Below, in pieces: positions 1 to 9,059 of a stretch of 64,000 nucleotides of DNA. The stretch spans positions 124,001 through 188,000 of the forward strand of contig NZ_RQGG01000036.1 of NCBI RefSeq assembly GCF_004769665.1, written 5' to 3'. The stretch's first letter is position 1. Every line of letters starts with the position of its first letter. The position numbers were made by a program, and so were the translations under genes. Under the pieces are notes generated by a model, which had not been told where the DNA came from, did no database searches, and saw only the letters and a list, made by a program, of their open reading frames with translations. Origin of the DNA: Leptospira kemamanensis. GTDB taxonomy: Bacteria; Spirochaetota; Leptospiria; Leptospirales; Leptospiraceae.

Positions 1-774
1 TACCATGCGGGTCAGATCAATGGAACCACTGGGTATGAAGAAGCGGCAGCGCAAGGACTTGTGGCGGCATATAATGTGATTCGGTCTGTGAGAAAAGAAG
101 AACCAATTCTTTTCAAACGAAGTGAATCTTATATCGGAGTTCTTGTGGATGATCTTGTCTACAAAGGTGTGGAAGACCCATACCGTATGTTCACAAGTCG
201 TGCTGAGTATCGTCTCCTCCTCAGACAAGACAACGCTGACCAAAGGCTTATGCAGTATGGTTATGAGATGGGTCTTGTAGAAGAATCATTGTACAACGAG
301 ATGAAAGATCGCTACGCAAGGATTGAAAAAATCAAATCCCATCTTTTTGTTTCGGCAATGAAACCATCGGAAGAGCTTGCAAAACTCTTAGAAGAAAAGC
401 AGATCACCAATTACAAATTTGGTCATACCCTTGCTTCCTTTTTGAAACGATCTGATATCAAAATCAAAGACATAGAACCTATTGTTTCTGAGCTTTCGAT
501 TTTGAACGAAGATGAGAAAGCTGTTTTGGAGATGGAAGTAAAGTATGAAGGGTATTTAAAACGAGAACTCGAAACGATTGAATACCGAAAGAAGTTTTTA
601 AACTTCCAAATCCCATCCGACTTTGATTATGCCAGTGTGAAAGGTTTGAAAACAGAAGCGATTGTGAAGTTAGAAAAACATAGACCACTCAATTTGGAAA
701 CTGCCTTACACATTTCGGGTGTGGATCCATCGGATGTGGATCTACTGCTTTACCATTTGGTGGATCGTAGATAA
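1..774 (+). CDS. mnmG: tRNA uridine-5-carboxymethylaminomethyl modification enzyme MnmG (GidA), C-terminal part
   Basis: The frame is open from base 1, so the gene begins upstream of the window; about 257 C-terminal residues are present. With MnmE, MnmG adds the carboxymethylaminomethyl group to U34 of certain tRNAs, using FAD. The visible start contains the family motif [16 protein letters not shown], followed by [11 protein letters not shown] and the strongly conserved [21 protein letters not shown]. The end is the helical domain that binds MnmE and tRNA ([16 protein letters not shown]). The GTG at base 61 lies inside the conserved block and is not a start. rsmG and parAB follow on the same strand after a gap holding a minus-strand gene, the common bacterial gidA-gidB-parAB neighbourhood. 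Confidence 0.97.
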   Translation, partial: YHAGQINGTTGYEEAAAQGLVAAYNVIRSVRKEEPILFKRSESYIGVLVDDLVYKGVEDPYRMFTSRAEYRLLLRQDNADQRLMQYGYEMGLVEESLYNEMKDRYARIEKIKSHLFVSAMKPSEELAKLLEEKQITNYKFGHTLASFLKRSDIKIKDIEPIVSELSILNEDEKAVLEMEVKYEGYLKRELETIEYRKKFLNFQIPSDFDYASVKGLKTEAIVKLEKHRPLNLETALHISGVDPSDVDLLLYHLVDRR

Positions 775-834
775 TAGATAGATCATTCTTACTCCGAGTC
801 ACCACTTCCTTTACGAAAGAATAAAAGAATATAT

Positions 835-864
835 ACCAAGGAGGTTTCCCTTCTTGGTTTTTTT
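835..864 (+). terminator. rho-independent terminator after mnmG
   Basis: ACCAAG at 835-840 pairs with CTTGGT at 853-858. Further pairing is possible in the loop (AGG with CCC/CCT). A run of seven T follows (858-864). It lies 60 bases after the mnmG stop and would end that transcript. Confidence 0.7.
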
Positions 865-1282
865 ATGCCTAAATGCAAGCACTAGATTTGTAAGAAAATG
901 ATTTAGCCAAGCGTAGTCGTTTAGAATGAATGATTTTAATAAAGGCATTCCATCAATTATGCACTTTCCTTGCTTCCAGAAATAGACGAACGATCAGAAA
1001 CTAAGAGCGCATGTAGATTCTAAAGATGGAGATTTTTATTAGATTCGAAAGTAGAGGACCTCTTTTCTTTTGAATCAACAATCATAGAGAACCGATGATT
1101 CCAGATGTGAGCTTAGCTGTGACTCCTGGATGATAGTTTCAGAAACAATGGAATCTGTATTTTGAATTTTTAAAATGAATTGTTTCTAGATGAAAGCAAG
1201 GTGATAGACGGTTCAACAAGAGAGGAACTGTTTTTGAAAACTGCTTCGTTAGTGGGGAATGAACGGTTTAGTTTCGAATGAC
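865..1282. other. intergenic stretch with no recognisable gene
   Basis: About 420 bases between the mnmG terminator and the inverted repeat at 1283. Stops are frequent in all frames and I see no codon structure, tRNA or repeat that I could name. It may be decayed sequence or hold a small RNA that cannot be recognised by eye. Confidence 0.4.
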
Positions 1283-1317
1283 TTTCGTTGGCAAAACTTT
1301 CTAACTCGCCAACGAAA
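1283..1317 (-). terminator. 10-bp inverted repeat, possible terminator of the minus-strand gene at 1343
   Basis: TTTCGTTGGC at 1283-1292 is perfectly complementary to GCCAACGAAA at 1308-1317, with a 15-base loop. It sits just past the 3' end of the minus-strand gene. There is no T tract on the minus strand, so it is either a weak terminator or an mRNA-stabilising stem. Confidence 0.45.
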
Positions 1318-1342
1318 TTGTATTTCTGGGTTACTTTAAAAC

Positions 1343-2068
1343 TCAGTCGTAAACTAAGACGTGGGTTTTTTCTAGAATCCAGTTGTCCCCCTGTTTCACG
1401 TGAAACGAATGGGACTCTAAACTTCCATCTGCTTTGTATTTCAGTTTATGAACACGGCGATTTTCACCTTGGAAGAATTCTCTTTCCACTAAGTTTCCTT
1501 TTGCATCAAACTTAAAGTGGATCTCGCCCAGTTCCTTCTTTTTATCATCTGTCAAATATTGGATTTGAACATTAGGTCTTTTAGGATCGATTTGAAAACG
1601 AAAGGATTCGTTGTCTTTGGTTTCCATGTTTTTACCTTCTGCAGCAAAAACATTTCCTTCCCCATCACTTTCAATGGAGTAAACCATCACAAGTTTTCCT
1701 TCCGCATCTTTTATATTCATTTTCTTGAGTGCGCGACCTTTGAATTGAAAGTCCTTACGCTCCACTAAGTGGCCACCATTATCATACACTTCTTCGCTCG
1801 TTAATAAACCATCTGTATAACGGAATGTTGTTTTGCCGTCACCCTTCCCTTCTTTGTCTGAATAAGTTTCGGCGATCAATTTCCCATCAGAGTTGTATTC
1901 ATATTCTGCGACATAAATCACCTGCCCTTCCGCATTTCGAACGATCTCTTTGTTCGGAACTTTTTTTACTTTTTTGAACAGATAAGCATCTTTGTGGGAC
2001 CACTTGCCAGGTGTGTAACCTAAGATAGGAAACGAAAGGATGATGAAAAAAATAAACATTCGAAACAT
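1343..2068 (-). CDS. exported hypothetical protein with YD/MORN-like repeats
   Basis: About 241 residues. It starts with a hydrophobic signal sequence (MFRMFIFFIILSFPILGYTPG) and is therefore probably exported. The rest consists of repeated short beta units such as YNSDGKLIAETYSDKEG, RYTDGLLTSEEVYDNGG and KADGSLESHSF. These resemble the repeats of YwqK/MORN-type or Rhs-like YD proteins, and no catalytic motif is visible. The ATG at 2068 was chosen because AGGAG lies 11 bases upstream; the frame extends further, but that part overlaps the divergent rsmG start and encodes no plausible export signal. A perfect parS site lies inside the 3' end of the gene (encoding SFHVKQ). Function is unknown. 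Confidence 0.75.
   Translation of the reverse strand: MFRMFIFFIILSFPILGYTPGKWSHKDAYLFKKVKKVPNKEIVRNAEGQVIYVAEYEYNSDGKLIAETYSDKEGKGDGKTTFRYTDGLLTSEEVYDNGGHLVERKDFQFKGRALKKMNIKDAEGKLVMVYSIESDGEGNVFAAEGKNMETKDNESFRFQIDPKRPNVQIQYLTDDKKKELGEIHFKFDAKGNLVEREFFQGENRRVHKLKYKADGSLESHSFHVKQGDNWILEKTHVLVYD
1393..1406. other. parS: parS centromere site, left copy
   Basis: GTTTCACGTGAAAC is a perfect 14-bp palindrome. With its flanks it matches 15 of 16 positions of the Bacillus parS consensus (a leading T is present; the last A is G). ParB family proteins bind this sequence and load as a CTP-dependent clamp. It lies in the 3' end of the minus-strand hypothetical gene, about 1.5 kb upstream of parA. Confidence 0.92.
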
Positions 2069-2126
2069 GGAAATGATTTCTCCTACAGGAGACATCGGCG
2101 AAAATCTATAAAACGATAATACGATT

Positions 2127-2870
2127 ATGTCAGAAAAAACGATCCAAGAAGAAATCCAATCCATCATCCCAGAACTCTTTCCCTCTCTTGAACCAGAATT
2201 TGATTGGGAGCTCGTGAAAAACTTTTATGAATTTTTAAAGCGAGACAATGAGAAAGGAGGATTCTTTTCGCGAAACGATTCGGAAAAGATTCTTGAGAGA
2301 CATATTCTGGAATCAATGATCTTTGTTTGGAAATTAAAAACGACAGGTTACGTTTCACGTGAAACAAATATTGCTGATGTCGGAACTGGGCCGGGACTCC
2401 CAGGATTTCTTTTTGCTCTTTTGAAAAAAGCACCTCATGTCTTCTTGGTAGATTCTCAAAAGAGAAAGTTAGCCTTGCTCGAAGCAGAAGTCGAAACTGG
2501 AAGTTTATCCAAGGTAAAAAAACGTGTGGAGTTTATCTATGCACGCACAGAAGAGATCAATTCCAATTTCGATGTAGTCACTTCCAGAGCCATGGTTCCC
2601 TATCCTTACATCGCAGAAGTGACTACCCGGATGTTGAAACAAAAAGGAATCTTATGTCCCTTTCTAGCACAACCCTATTCAGATTTGGAGAAAGAAACAG
2701 AGGTTCTCACGAACAATGGCTTTGTAATGAAAAAAGAAATTCCCATTCCTGAATTAGAGTTTGTTGGAAAGAGACATATCAAAATACTGCAAAAGAATTC
2801 ACTTCCGAAAAAGGGATACCCCCGTGAATGGAAAGAAATCGTAAAGGAGACGAAAAGCAAGAATGGGTAA
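2127..2870 (+). CDS. rsmG: 16S rRNA (guanine(527)-N(7))-methyltransferase RsmG (GidB)
   Basis: This 247-residue protein methylates N7 of G527 in 16S rRNA using S-adenosylmethionine. The SAM-binding motif I is clear ([12 protein letters not shown]), followed by the acidic strand end [16 protein letters not shown] and the RsmG block [12 protein letters not shown]. The length is at the upper end for the family. The ATG at 2127 has no strong Shine-Dalgarno sequence. The 3' end overlaps parA by 8 bases, which points to translational coupling with parA-parB. A second parS site is embedded in the gene, encoding VSRET just before the SAM motif. Confidence 0.95.
   Translation: MSEKTIQEEIQSIIPELFPSLEPEFDWELVKNFYEFLKRDNEKGGFFSRNDSEKILERHILESMIFVWKLKTTGYVSRETNIADVGTGPGLPGFLFALLKKAPHVFLVDSQKRKLALLEAEVETGSLSKVKKRVEFIYARTEEINSNFDVVTSRAMVPYPYIAEVTTRMLKQKGILCPFLAQPYSDLEKETEVLTNNGFVMKKEIPIPELEFVGKRHIKILQKNSLPKKGYPREWKEIVKETKSKNG
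2352..2365. other. parS: parS centromere site, right copy
   Basis: The same perfect palindrome GTTTCACGTGAAAC as at 1393, here inside rsmG. It matches 15 of 16 bases of the extended consensus (the first base is C instead of T). The two sites are 959 bases apart and about 500 bases upstream of parA. Confidence 0.93.
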
Positions 2871-3624
2871 AATCGTATCGATCAGCAATCAAAAAGGTGG
2901 TGTTGGCAAAACAACCACAGCGATCAACTTAGCATCCAATCTTGTTGAACTGGGAAAAAAAGTTCTACTCCTCGATATTGATCCACAAGGGAACTCAGGG
3001 TCTGGTCTTGGGTTAGAGGTGCAGTCCTTAAATAAAACTACGTATGAAGTGATGATTGGAGAGTTATCAGCAAGAGAAGCGATCCAAAAAACTTTCATCA
3101 GTAATTTAGATATCATTCCTTCTAACATCAACCTCTCAGGACTTGAAGTAGACTTTCTCGGAATTGAAAAAAAAGAATTCAAACTCAAAGATGCACTCGC
3201 CTCTATCAAAGAATCCTATGATTATATTTTAATCGATTGTCCCCCTTCTCTTGGTGTTCTTACCATCAATGCCCTTTGTGCTTCTCAATCTGTCATGATT
3301 ACTTTGCAAACCGAGTACTTTGCACTCGAAGGTCTTTCACAACTCATGCGAATTATTTCTCTCGTACAGTCACAATGGAATCCGTCACTGGCACTCGAAG
3401 GTGTACTTCTCACAATGTATGACAAACGTACGAACCTCGCAAACCAAGTAGCCGAAGATGTGAGAAACTATTTCAAAGAAAAAGTTTATGAAACTGTGAT
3501 CCCACGTAATATAAAATTATCAGAGGCACCTTCTTTTGGAAAACCAATCAACTATTATGATCCCGATGGTGTTGGAGCAAAGAGTTATAAAAGTTTAGCG
3601 GAAGAAATTGTAGGGAGGGCATAA
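2863..3624 (+). CDS. parA: chromosome-partitioning ATPase ParA (Soj)
   Basis: A 253-residue Walker-type ATPase that binds DNA non-specifically as an ATP dimer and moves ParB-parS complexes. The deviant Walker A motif [15 protein letters not shown] lies at residues 11-25. [10 protein letters not shown] (A') and [12 protein letters not shown] (Walker B) follow, then the C-terminal [16 protein letters not shown] block typical of Soj. There is no N-terminal DNA-binding extension, as expected for a chromosomal ParA. The ATG overlaps the rsmG end by 8 bases and parB follows 3 bases later, so the three genes form one operon. Confidence 0.97.
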   Translation: MGKIVSISNQKGGVGKTTTAINLASNLVELGKKVLLLDIDPQGNSGSGLGLEVQSLNKTTYEVMIGELSAREAIQKTFISNLDIIPSNINLSGLEVDFLGIEKKEFKLKDALASIKESYDYILIDCPPSLGVLTINALCASQSVMITLQTEYFALEGLSQLMRIISLVQSQWNPSLALEGVLLTMYDKRTNLANQVAEDVRNYFKEKVYETVIPRNIKLSEAPSFGKPINYYDPDGVGAKSYKSLAEEIVGRA

Positions 3625-3627
3625 GTT

Positions 3628-4524
3628 ATGGCACTCGGCAAAGGAAAAGTTTTAGGAAGAGGACTTGGAAATTTAATCCCAGTCAATGAAAACAATGTTG
3701 AGATTTCCAAGGACGAACAATCAGGACTTCGTGAAATCAAAGTATCTGAAATTGCACCGAACCCTCACCAACCAAGAAAACAATTTTCAGATGCATCCAT
3801 CCAAGAGTTATCCAATACCATTGTAGAACACGGAGTGATCCAACCCATCGTTGTGCAAAAAAATCCATCCGGTTCTGGTTTCTTATTGGTAGCTGGAGAA
3901 AGGAGATTACGCGCGTGTAAACTTGCAGGCTTTGCGAAAATTCCAGCCATCGTTCGTGATCTCTCCGAAGCAGACATGATGGAGCTGGCACTCATTGAGA
4001 ATATCCAAAGGGAAAATTTAAACCCAATGGATGAAGCATATGCTTATCAGGCAATCATCGACAAACGAGGGTTAAAGGTAACAGACCTTGCGACTCGTGT
4101 GGGAAAAAACAGAGCCACCATTTCCAATTTGATCCGACTCCTTGCATTGCCAAAGCCATTACAAGATTGGGTGAAGGAAGGGAAACTTTCAGAAGGACAA
4201 GCACGTCCCCTTCTATCCATTCCAGATTCCAAAAAACAATTTGAAGTCGCACAAAAGGTGATCAGTGAAGGATGGAATGTTCGGGAAGTAGAAAACTATG
4301 TTTCGAATCTTTTGAATCCAGAAAAGAAATCTAGTTCCTCTGCCAGTGGACCTGACAAACGAGATGCGAGTATTGTGAAACTGGAAACTAAGTTACGAAA
4401 TAAATTCAGTTCTAAAGTGGAAGTGTCTCACAATGAAACAAATGGCAAAGGGAAAATTGTGTTTTCGTATGCAAACTTAAGTGATATGGAACGAATCTTA
4501 GAGCAACTCGGTGTGAAATTGTAA
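3628..4524 (+). CDS. parB: chromosome-partitioning protein ParB (Spo0J), parS-binding CTPase
   Basis: 298 residues. The N-terminal CTP-binding domain shows box I (IAPNPHQPRKQF) and box II (GERRLRACKLAG). The helix-turn-helix that reads parS follows (LTDLA-like TDLATRVGKNRATISNLIRLLALP), and the C-terminal dimerisation domain ends the protein after a Ser-rich linker. It nucleates on the parS sites at 1393 and 2352 and works with ParA in origin segregation. Its last 27 bases overlap the convergent ABC transporter gene, so the two mRNAs are complementary at their 3' ends. Confidence 0.97.
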   Translation: MALGKGKVLGRGLGNLIPVNENNVEISKDEQSGLREIKVSEIAPNPHQPRKQFSDASIQELSNTIVEHGVIQPIVVQKNPSGSGFLLVAGERRLRACKLAGFAKIPAIVRDLSEADMMELALIENIQRENLNPMDEAYAYQAIIDKRGLKVTDLATRVGKNRATISNLIRLLALPKPLQDWVKEGKLSEGQARPLLSIPDSKKQFEVAQKVISEGWNVREVENYVSNLLNPEKKSSSSASGPDKRDASIVKLETKLRNKFSSKVEVSHNETNGKGKIVFSYANLSDMERILEQLGVKL

Positions 4525-6318
4525 TTTCGCCAAACGCTCATACAATTCACTAGATCGTAAGAGTTCGTCATGTGTTCCTACAGACTCAATCTCTCCTTCT
4601 TTAATCACAACAATTTGATCAGACTTTACGACTGTCGATAAACGATGGGCAATCATAATGGTTGTCCTTTCTTTCACTAAAAAGTCCAAAGCCCTTTGGA
4701 TCATCTGTTCGGATTCTGAATCGAGTGCTGAGGTTGCTTCATCAAGTAATAGGATTCTTGGATTTCGTAAGATTGCTCTCGCAATTGCGATTCGTTGTTT
4801 TTGCCCACCTGAGAGTCGTGTTCCCAAATGGCCTAAGTTCGTATTATAGCCATCAGGCAATTGATTTAAAAATTCTGTTACATATGCATTTTCGGCAGCG
4901 GTTTGGATCTCTTCAAAACTGGCATTTGGTTTTCCATAGGCGATATTTTCTCGTAGTGTACCACTGAATAGAATGGGTTGTTGGGGAACGAATCCAATGA
5001 GGGATCGTAAGTCTTCTAACTTTAAATCTTTGAGATTGATACCACTGATAGAAATGGAACCAGAAGTTGGATCATAAAAACGAAGGATGAGTTCGAAGAG
5101 AGTACTTTTCCCACCACCCGAAGGTCCAACAAGTGCAGTAGTTTTGTTGGAAGGAATTTCTAAATTGATACCATTGATGGCTTTGGACTCGGGACGTGAA
5201 GGATAGGAAAATGTTAAATCTTTTAAAAGGATAGTGAATCCATTTTGTTTTCCTAAACCATTTCTTGGTATCGCAGAATTTTCAGAATGGAATACTTCTG
5301 CAATAGGTTTTGGATGGATTGGATCTTTGATTTCCGATTCGGATAACAAGAGTTCCATGAGTCTTTCTGTGGCTCCTGCTGCCCTTTGCAAATCACCCAG
5401 AACTTCGGATACGGCCCCCACACTATTTGCTACCATGATGGCATAAAAAGAAAAGGCAATGAGTTCGCCCCCAGTGATTTTTCCTTCAAGGACATCCGTT
5501 CCTCCCACCCATAACATAAAGCTGATTCCCGTAAGAATGAATAAAATGACAGTCCCGATGAGAAGGGCCCTTTGTCTAATTCTGGAAACGGCAACTCCAA
5601 AGGCATCTTCTACTGTTCTGGAGAATACATCGATATCTACTTTTTGGTGGTGGAAGGATTGTAAAATTTTAATGTTGAGAAGGGATTCACTGACATAGGT
5701 ACCAATGTTTGCAATTTTGTCCTGAGTGTTACGGGAAAGGTTTCTCACTCGTTTTCCATAAAATAGAATCGGAAACACAATGAAGGGAACACTAAAAAGA
5801 ACAATCATGGTGAGTTTGGCATTGGTAATAAAAAGAAAAATAATCCCACCCACAAACATCAAAAGATTTCTTAATGCGATGGAAGCGGAAGAACCAATGA
5901 CCGTTTGGATGAGGGTCGTATCGGTTGTGATTCTTGATTGGATTTCCCCAGGAGAGTTGGATTCAAAAAAACTAGGATGGATAAAGATGATATGTTGAAA
6001 GACATCTTTTCTGATGTCGGATGCAACCCTTTCCCCGATCCAAGAAACAGTGTAATGGCGGATGTAGGTTCCAATCGCAAGTAGGATACCCACAAAGATG
6101 ATAAAAACAAGTGCATAACCTAATTCTTGTTTGGATCTGGCAGAAAATCCTGCATCCACCAAATGCCGTAAACCTTGTCCGAGACCTAAGGTAACACCCG
6201 CTGTGAATAGAAGGGCAAACGAAGAAAGGATCATTTGCATTCGGTATGGTTTTAGATAAGAAAACGTTTTGGAAAGGACACGGAGGTTTTTTGACTTAGG
6301 TCGGTCAGGTGTTTGCAA
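4498..6318 (-). CDS. MsbA-like ABC exporter (fused membrane and ATPase domains)
   Basis: A 606-residue half-transporter that would act as a homodimer in the inner membrane. Residues about 25-310 hold six membrane helices of the ABC exporter type. The nucleotide-binding domain occupies about 365-600, with Walker A (GPSGGGKST near residue 400), Q loop (GFVPQQP), signature LSGGQKQR, Walker B ILLLDEATSALD and the H-loop histidine in MIAHRLSTV. The family includes lipid A flippase MsbA and multidrug exporters; the substrate cannot be told from sequence. It ends a minus-strand operon with the M23-like protein, bactofilin and YaaR-like genes, only 4 bases after the YaaR gene, which favours an envelope-lipid role. 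Confidence 0.9.
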   Translation of the reverse strand: MQTPDRPKSKNLRVLSKTFSYLKPYRMQMILSSFALLFTAGVTLGLGQGLRHLVDAGFSARSKQELGYALVFIIFVGILLAIGTYIRHYTVSWIGERVASDIRKDVFQHIIFIHPSFFESNSPGEIQSRITTDTTLIQTVIGSSASIALRNLLMFVGGIIFLFITNAKLTMIVLFSVPFIVFPILFYGKRVRNLSRNTQDKIANIGTYVSESLLNIKILQSFHHQKVDIDVFSRTVEDAFGVAVSRIRQRALLIGTVILFILTGISFMLWVGGTDVLEGKITGGELIAFSFYAIMVANSVGAVSEVLGDLQRAAGATERLMELLLSESEIKDPIHPKPIAEVFHSENSAIPRNGLGKQNGFTILLKDLTFSYPSRPESKAINGINLEIPSNKTTALVGPSGGGKSTLFELILRFYDPTSGSISISGINLKDLKLEDLRSLIGFVPQQPILFSGTLRENIAYGKPNASFEEIQTAAENAYVTEFLNQLPDGYNTNLGHLGTRLSGGQKQRIAIARAILRNPRILLLDEATSALDSESEQMIQRALDFLVKERTTIMIAHRLSTVVKSDQIVVIKEGEIESVGTHDELLRSSELYERLAKLQFHTELL

Positions 6319-6322
6319 AGAA

Positions 6323-6793
6323 TTATCCTTTTAGATCAATCAGTAGACCCCTTATTTCATCTAATTGTTTCAAAATAACAAAGGCACTGTTATTGGGTGA
6401 AAACATCGTTTTCGCCAATAAGTCCAATTTTTCATCTACTACCTTCACATAACGAACATCTTTTTGGTCATTTCGTCCGCGTTGGGGTGCTTGCATCACT
6501 TTGTAGTTTCGTTTGAGAATTATCTCTGCAATTTGTTTGATGTGTTTTTTATAAGATTCAAGGTTTTTGTGATTGGGATCTTTGATGAGATCTTTTTCTA
6601 AATCTGGTAAATCTTTCCAAAGTTCATTCAGTTCTCTCGTTTCTTCTTTTCCAGAAGGAACAATGGATTCTAGAATTTCTAAAAAACTTTGTTTGGCTTC
6701 ATCGACGGGAGCAAGGGAAGAACTTAGTTTTTCTTTGGAACCCTTTTTTGTCTGAGTGGAAACCGACTTAGGGTTGTTGTTTTGGATGATCAT
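6323..6793 (-). CDS. YaaR-family (DUF327) protein
   Basis: 156 residues, soluble, rich in Lys and Glu. The C-terminal half carries the YaaR/DUF327 pattern: LDLLAKTMFSPNNSAFVILKQLDEIRGLLIDLKG, preceded by the basic VMQAPQRGRNDQKDVRYVKVVDEKL. Relatives in Gram-positive bacteria and spirochaetes have no firm biochemical function. The N-terminal 30 residues are Ser/Lys-rich and probably disordered. The gene sits 8 bases after the bactofilin gene and 4 bases before the ABC exporter, so it is almost certainly cotranscribed with them. Confidence 0.75.
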   Translation of the reverse strand: MIIQNNNPKSVSTQTKKGSKEKLSSSLAPVDEAKQSFLEILESIVPSGKEETRELNELWKDLPDLEKDLIKDPNHKNLESYKKHIKQIAEIILKRNYKVMQAPQRGRNDQKDVRYVKVVDEKLDLLAKTMFSPNNSAFVILKQLDEIRGLLIDLKG

Positions 6794-6801
6794 AAACCCG
6801 C

Positions 6802-7155
6802 CTAATGACGAGTGGGGTTAATCGTACATTTCCCGTGGAACACAACACCTTCTTCTACGATGAGACGAGGAGTGACAATGTCCCCTTCTAATCGACAACT
6901 CGAAAGTAGTGTTACCCGTTCTGTTGCATAAATATTTCCGCGGATTTCTCCACCTGCAACCACCACACGTGCTTTGATATCTGTATCGACGATTCCAGAC
7001 TTTCCGATAAGGACCTTTCCTGTGGTTTCTAAGACTCCACGGAATTTTCCATCGATACGAATGAGGCCAGGGAACTTAAATTCACCTGTGAATTCAGCCC
7101 CTTCTCCGATGATGCTATTAACTAAATATTCTTCTTCTGTAGATGGATTCGACAT
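6802..7155 (-). CDS. bactofilin (polymer-forming cytoskeletal protein)
   Basis: 117 residues forming one bactofilin beta-helix domain: NSIIGEGAEFTGEFKFPGLIRIDGKFRG, then repeated turns (GKVLIGKSGIVDTDIKARVVVAGGEIRGNIYATERVTL). Bactofilins polymerise without nucleotide on the inner membrane and place cell-wall enzymes. Bactofilin genes are often paired with an M23 peptidase gene (for example ccmA-csd1 in Helicobacter), and here the M23-like gene ends 1 base into the bactofilin ATG (TAATG), so translation is probably coupled. In Leptospira, bactofilins are known to influence helical shape; which paralogue this is cannot be decided here. Confidence 0.93.
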   Translation of the reverse strand: MSNPSTEEEYLVNSIIGEGAEFTGEFKFPGLIRIDGKFRGVLETTGKVLIGKSGIVDTDIKARVVVAGGEIRGNIYATERVTLLSSCRLEGDIVTPRLIVEEGVVFHGKCTINPTRH

Positions 7156-8144
7156 TATTCTTGGATTTGGTTGAGAAACGAAAACGGATTCAACGCTTGG
7201 GTACCAACATGTACTTCATAATGAAGATGGTAAATCGGATTTTCAGGAGATTTTCCGACATATCCTAGAATGTCACCCTTAGAAAGTTTTTCGTTTTTCT
7301 TCACACGGATACGATCAAGGTTAGAGTAGATCGTTTTCCATCCAAATCTGTGGGAAATTTTTACATAATAACCAGTTGCTGGTGAGTAACCAGTATCAAA
7401 CACTAAACCAGGTGCCGTAGCAATGACTTCTGCTCCTGGGAAAGATCCAATGTCTAAACCACGATTGTATTCTTCTTTGCCAGTAATCGGTGAGATGTAC
7501 TTTCCAAATGGAAACAATACATACCCTTTAGTGGGCCAAATTGATGGTGTGTTTTTGATGATACTTTTTCTTTTTTTGATGAGTTTGATGATTTCTTCAG
7601 AAAGTTCAGAAGAGAGTTTCAAATTGTGAATGTCTTCTTTGATACGAAAGGATTCATCTGTGATGTCAGTTTGTGGTGTTCCTTGTAAAGCAAGGAATTG
7701 ACCCGCTTGTCCACCCATCCCTTTGGAAACGCGAGATGGATCTCCACCTAATTTGATGTAGAGATTCGAAATTCGTTCGTAATAGTATTGGATGGTTTCG
7801 TGAAGAGAGTTTACCTCTTCTTTCATCTTCGAGGATTGTCTGATAAAGTCTTTGTTCGTTAAATTGAGTTCTGTGAGTTGGTGGATGGATCCACTATGTG
7901 ATAAAACATTCACAGCGCTGATGACAAGTAGAACAACCATGATACCAATGAAGATGGAAATGGCTTTGTAGGAGATGACAAAGTTGATGGTTTTGCGGTC
8001 CGTATGAGGAATGACCATGATGGTCAGCTTTTCGCGACCCTTTTTGTCCAAATCCTCGTAACGTTGGGATAACTTAAGCTTCCATTCCTGGACTTTATAC
8101 CGGAGTCGGTAAAAAATTAAATGTAATCTTTGTTTTACTTCCAC
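7155..8144 (-). CDS. membrane-anchored M23-like protein with degenerate zinc site
   Basis: 329 residues: a basic cytoplasmic head (about 1-52), one membrane helix at about 60-80 ([20 protein letters not shown]), a coiled coil to about residue 130, and a C-terminal LytM/M23 domain (about 220-325). The domain is recognisable by [23 protein letters not shown] and the HLHYEV motif. Two residues expected in an active LytM enzyme are changed: the first zinc His is Asn (YNRGLDIG) and the YAHL-type His is Asn (YSNLD). Asp and HLH remain. It may be a regulator or scaffold rather than a hydrolase. It is the first gene of the operon with bactofilin, YaaR-like protein and ABC exporter, diverging from tatD. 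Confidence 0.85.
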   Translation of the reverse strand: MEVKQRLHLIFYRLRYKVQEWKLKLSQRYEDLDKKGREKLTIMVIPHTDRKTINFVISYKAISIFIGIMVVLLVISAVNVLSHSGSIHQLTELNLTNKDFIRQSSKMKEEVNSLHETIQYYYERISNLYIKLGGDPSRVSKGMGGQAGQFLALQGTPQTDITDESFRIKEDIHNLKLSSELSEEIIKLIKKRKSIIKNTPSIWPTKGYVLFPFGKYISPITGKEEYNRGLDIGSFPGAEVIATAPGLVFDTGYSPATGYYVKISHRFGWKTIYSNLDRIRVKKNEKLSKGDILGYVGKSPENPIYHLHYEVHVGTQALNPFSFLNQIQE

Positions 8145-8249
8145 GTTCGTAATAGACCTAGGTTGATTTAAACAAAAGTTAATCTACCCACTATATCTTT
8201 CGATTGAATTTTCATTTTCATCCAGTGGAAATTACAAATCTTGCTATTT

Positions 8250-9059
8250 ATGGGATATTCGACGATAGACACACATTGCCACTTAGACATAATTCGTGAA
8301 CAAGGACAAAGCATTGAAGAAACCCTGGAGAAATCCCGAAAGGTTGGAGTAGACCGACTGGTGCAGATTGGCATTGATCTACCAAGTTCTATCGAAGCTG
8401 TTCATATTTCAGATACATACTCGACAGATGAATTAAAAATTTCGTATTCGATTGGTTGCCATCCAACGGAAACACATGAATTCCCTAATGCTGATCAAAT
8501 TTTAGATTTAGCAAAATCCCGAATGAATGATCCGAAATTTGCAGCGATCGGAGAGATCGGTGTGGATCTTTATCATGATGCAAGCACTCGTTCCCAACAA
8601 AACGATGTATTGCGAAAGTTTTTAGATTTCTCATCGAAATACCAACTCCCTGTTGTGATTCATTCTAGAGATGCATTTGCCGATACCTATGAAGCATTGA
8701 AAGAATTTAAAACAAAAGCATTTGGTGTGATTCATTGTTTTACTTATGATTATGAAGCTGCAAAACAATTTGTCGATCTTGGTTATTACATTTCCTTTTC
8801 AGGGATTGTAACGTTTAAATCAGCAACTGACATCCAAGAAGCTGCTAAAAAAATTCCAATCGAATCGATCTTAATTGAAACAGATGCTCCTTTTTTATCA
8901 CCAATGCCACATCGTGGAAAACGAAATGATTCTTCTCATTTGCCCTATGTATTAGAAAAAATGTTTTCACTCAGAACAGAACCTAATGTGGAAGTGGCAA
9001 AACGAATTTACAAAAACTCAATAAAATTTACAGAAAGAAAGGCTTATCACCATGCTTGA
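8250..9059 (+). CDS. TatD-family metal-dependent deoxyribonuclease
   Basis: 269 residues of the amidohydrolase TIM-barrel fold. Metal ligands are visible in order: DTHCHLD near the N-terminus, the Glu in [23 protein letters not shown], and the Asp of [11 protein letters not shown]. TatD proteins are 3'-5' DNases and may also act on damaged DNA or D-aminoacyl-tRNA. The ATG at 8250 gives [13 protein letters not shown], the usual family start; an in-frame TTG lies 9 bases upstream, and neither has a clear Shine-Dalgarno sequence. serS overlaps the last 8 bases, so the two genes are likely coupled. Confidence 0.9.
   Translation: MGYSTIDTHCHLDIIREQGQSIEETLEKSRKVGVDRLVQIGIDLPSSIEAVHISDTYSTDELKISYSIGCHPTETHEFPNADQILDLAKSRMNDPKFAAIGEIGVDLYHDASTRSQQNDVLRKFLDFSSKYQLPVVIHSRDAFADTYEALKEFKTKAFGVIHCFTYDYEAAKQFVDLGYYISFSGIVTFKSATDIQEAAKKIPIESILIETDAPFLSPMPHRGKRNDSSHLPYVLEKMFSLRTEPNVEVAKRIYKNSIKFTERKAYHHA

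Noticed and set aside
1288..1515. Plus-strand open frame opposite the hypothetical gene at 1343-2068
   Set aside because: It is the antisense shadow of the repeat protein and contains the inverted repeat at 1283-1317; no signal or family features.
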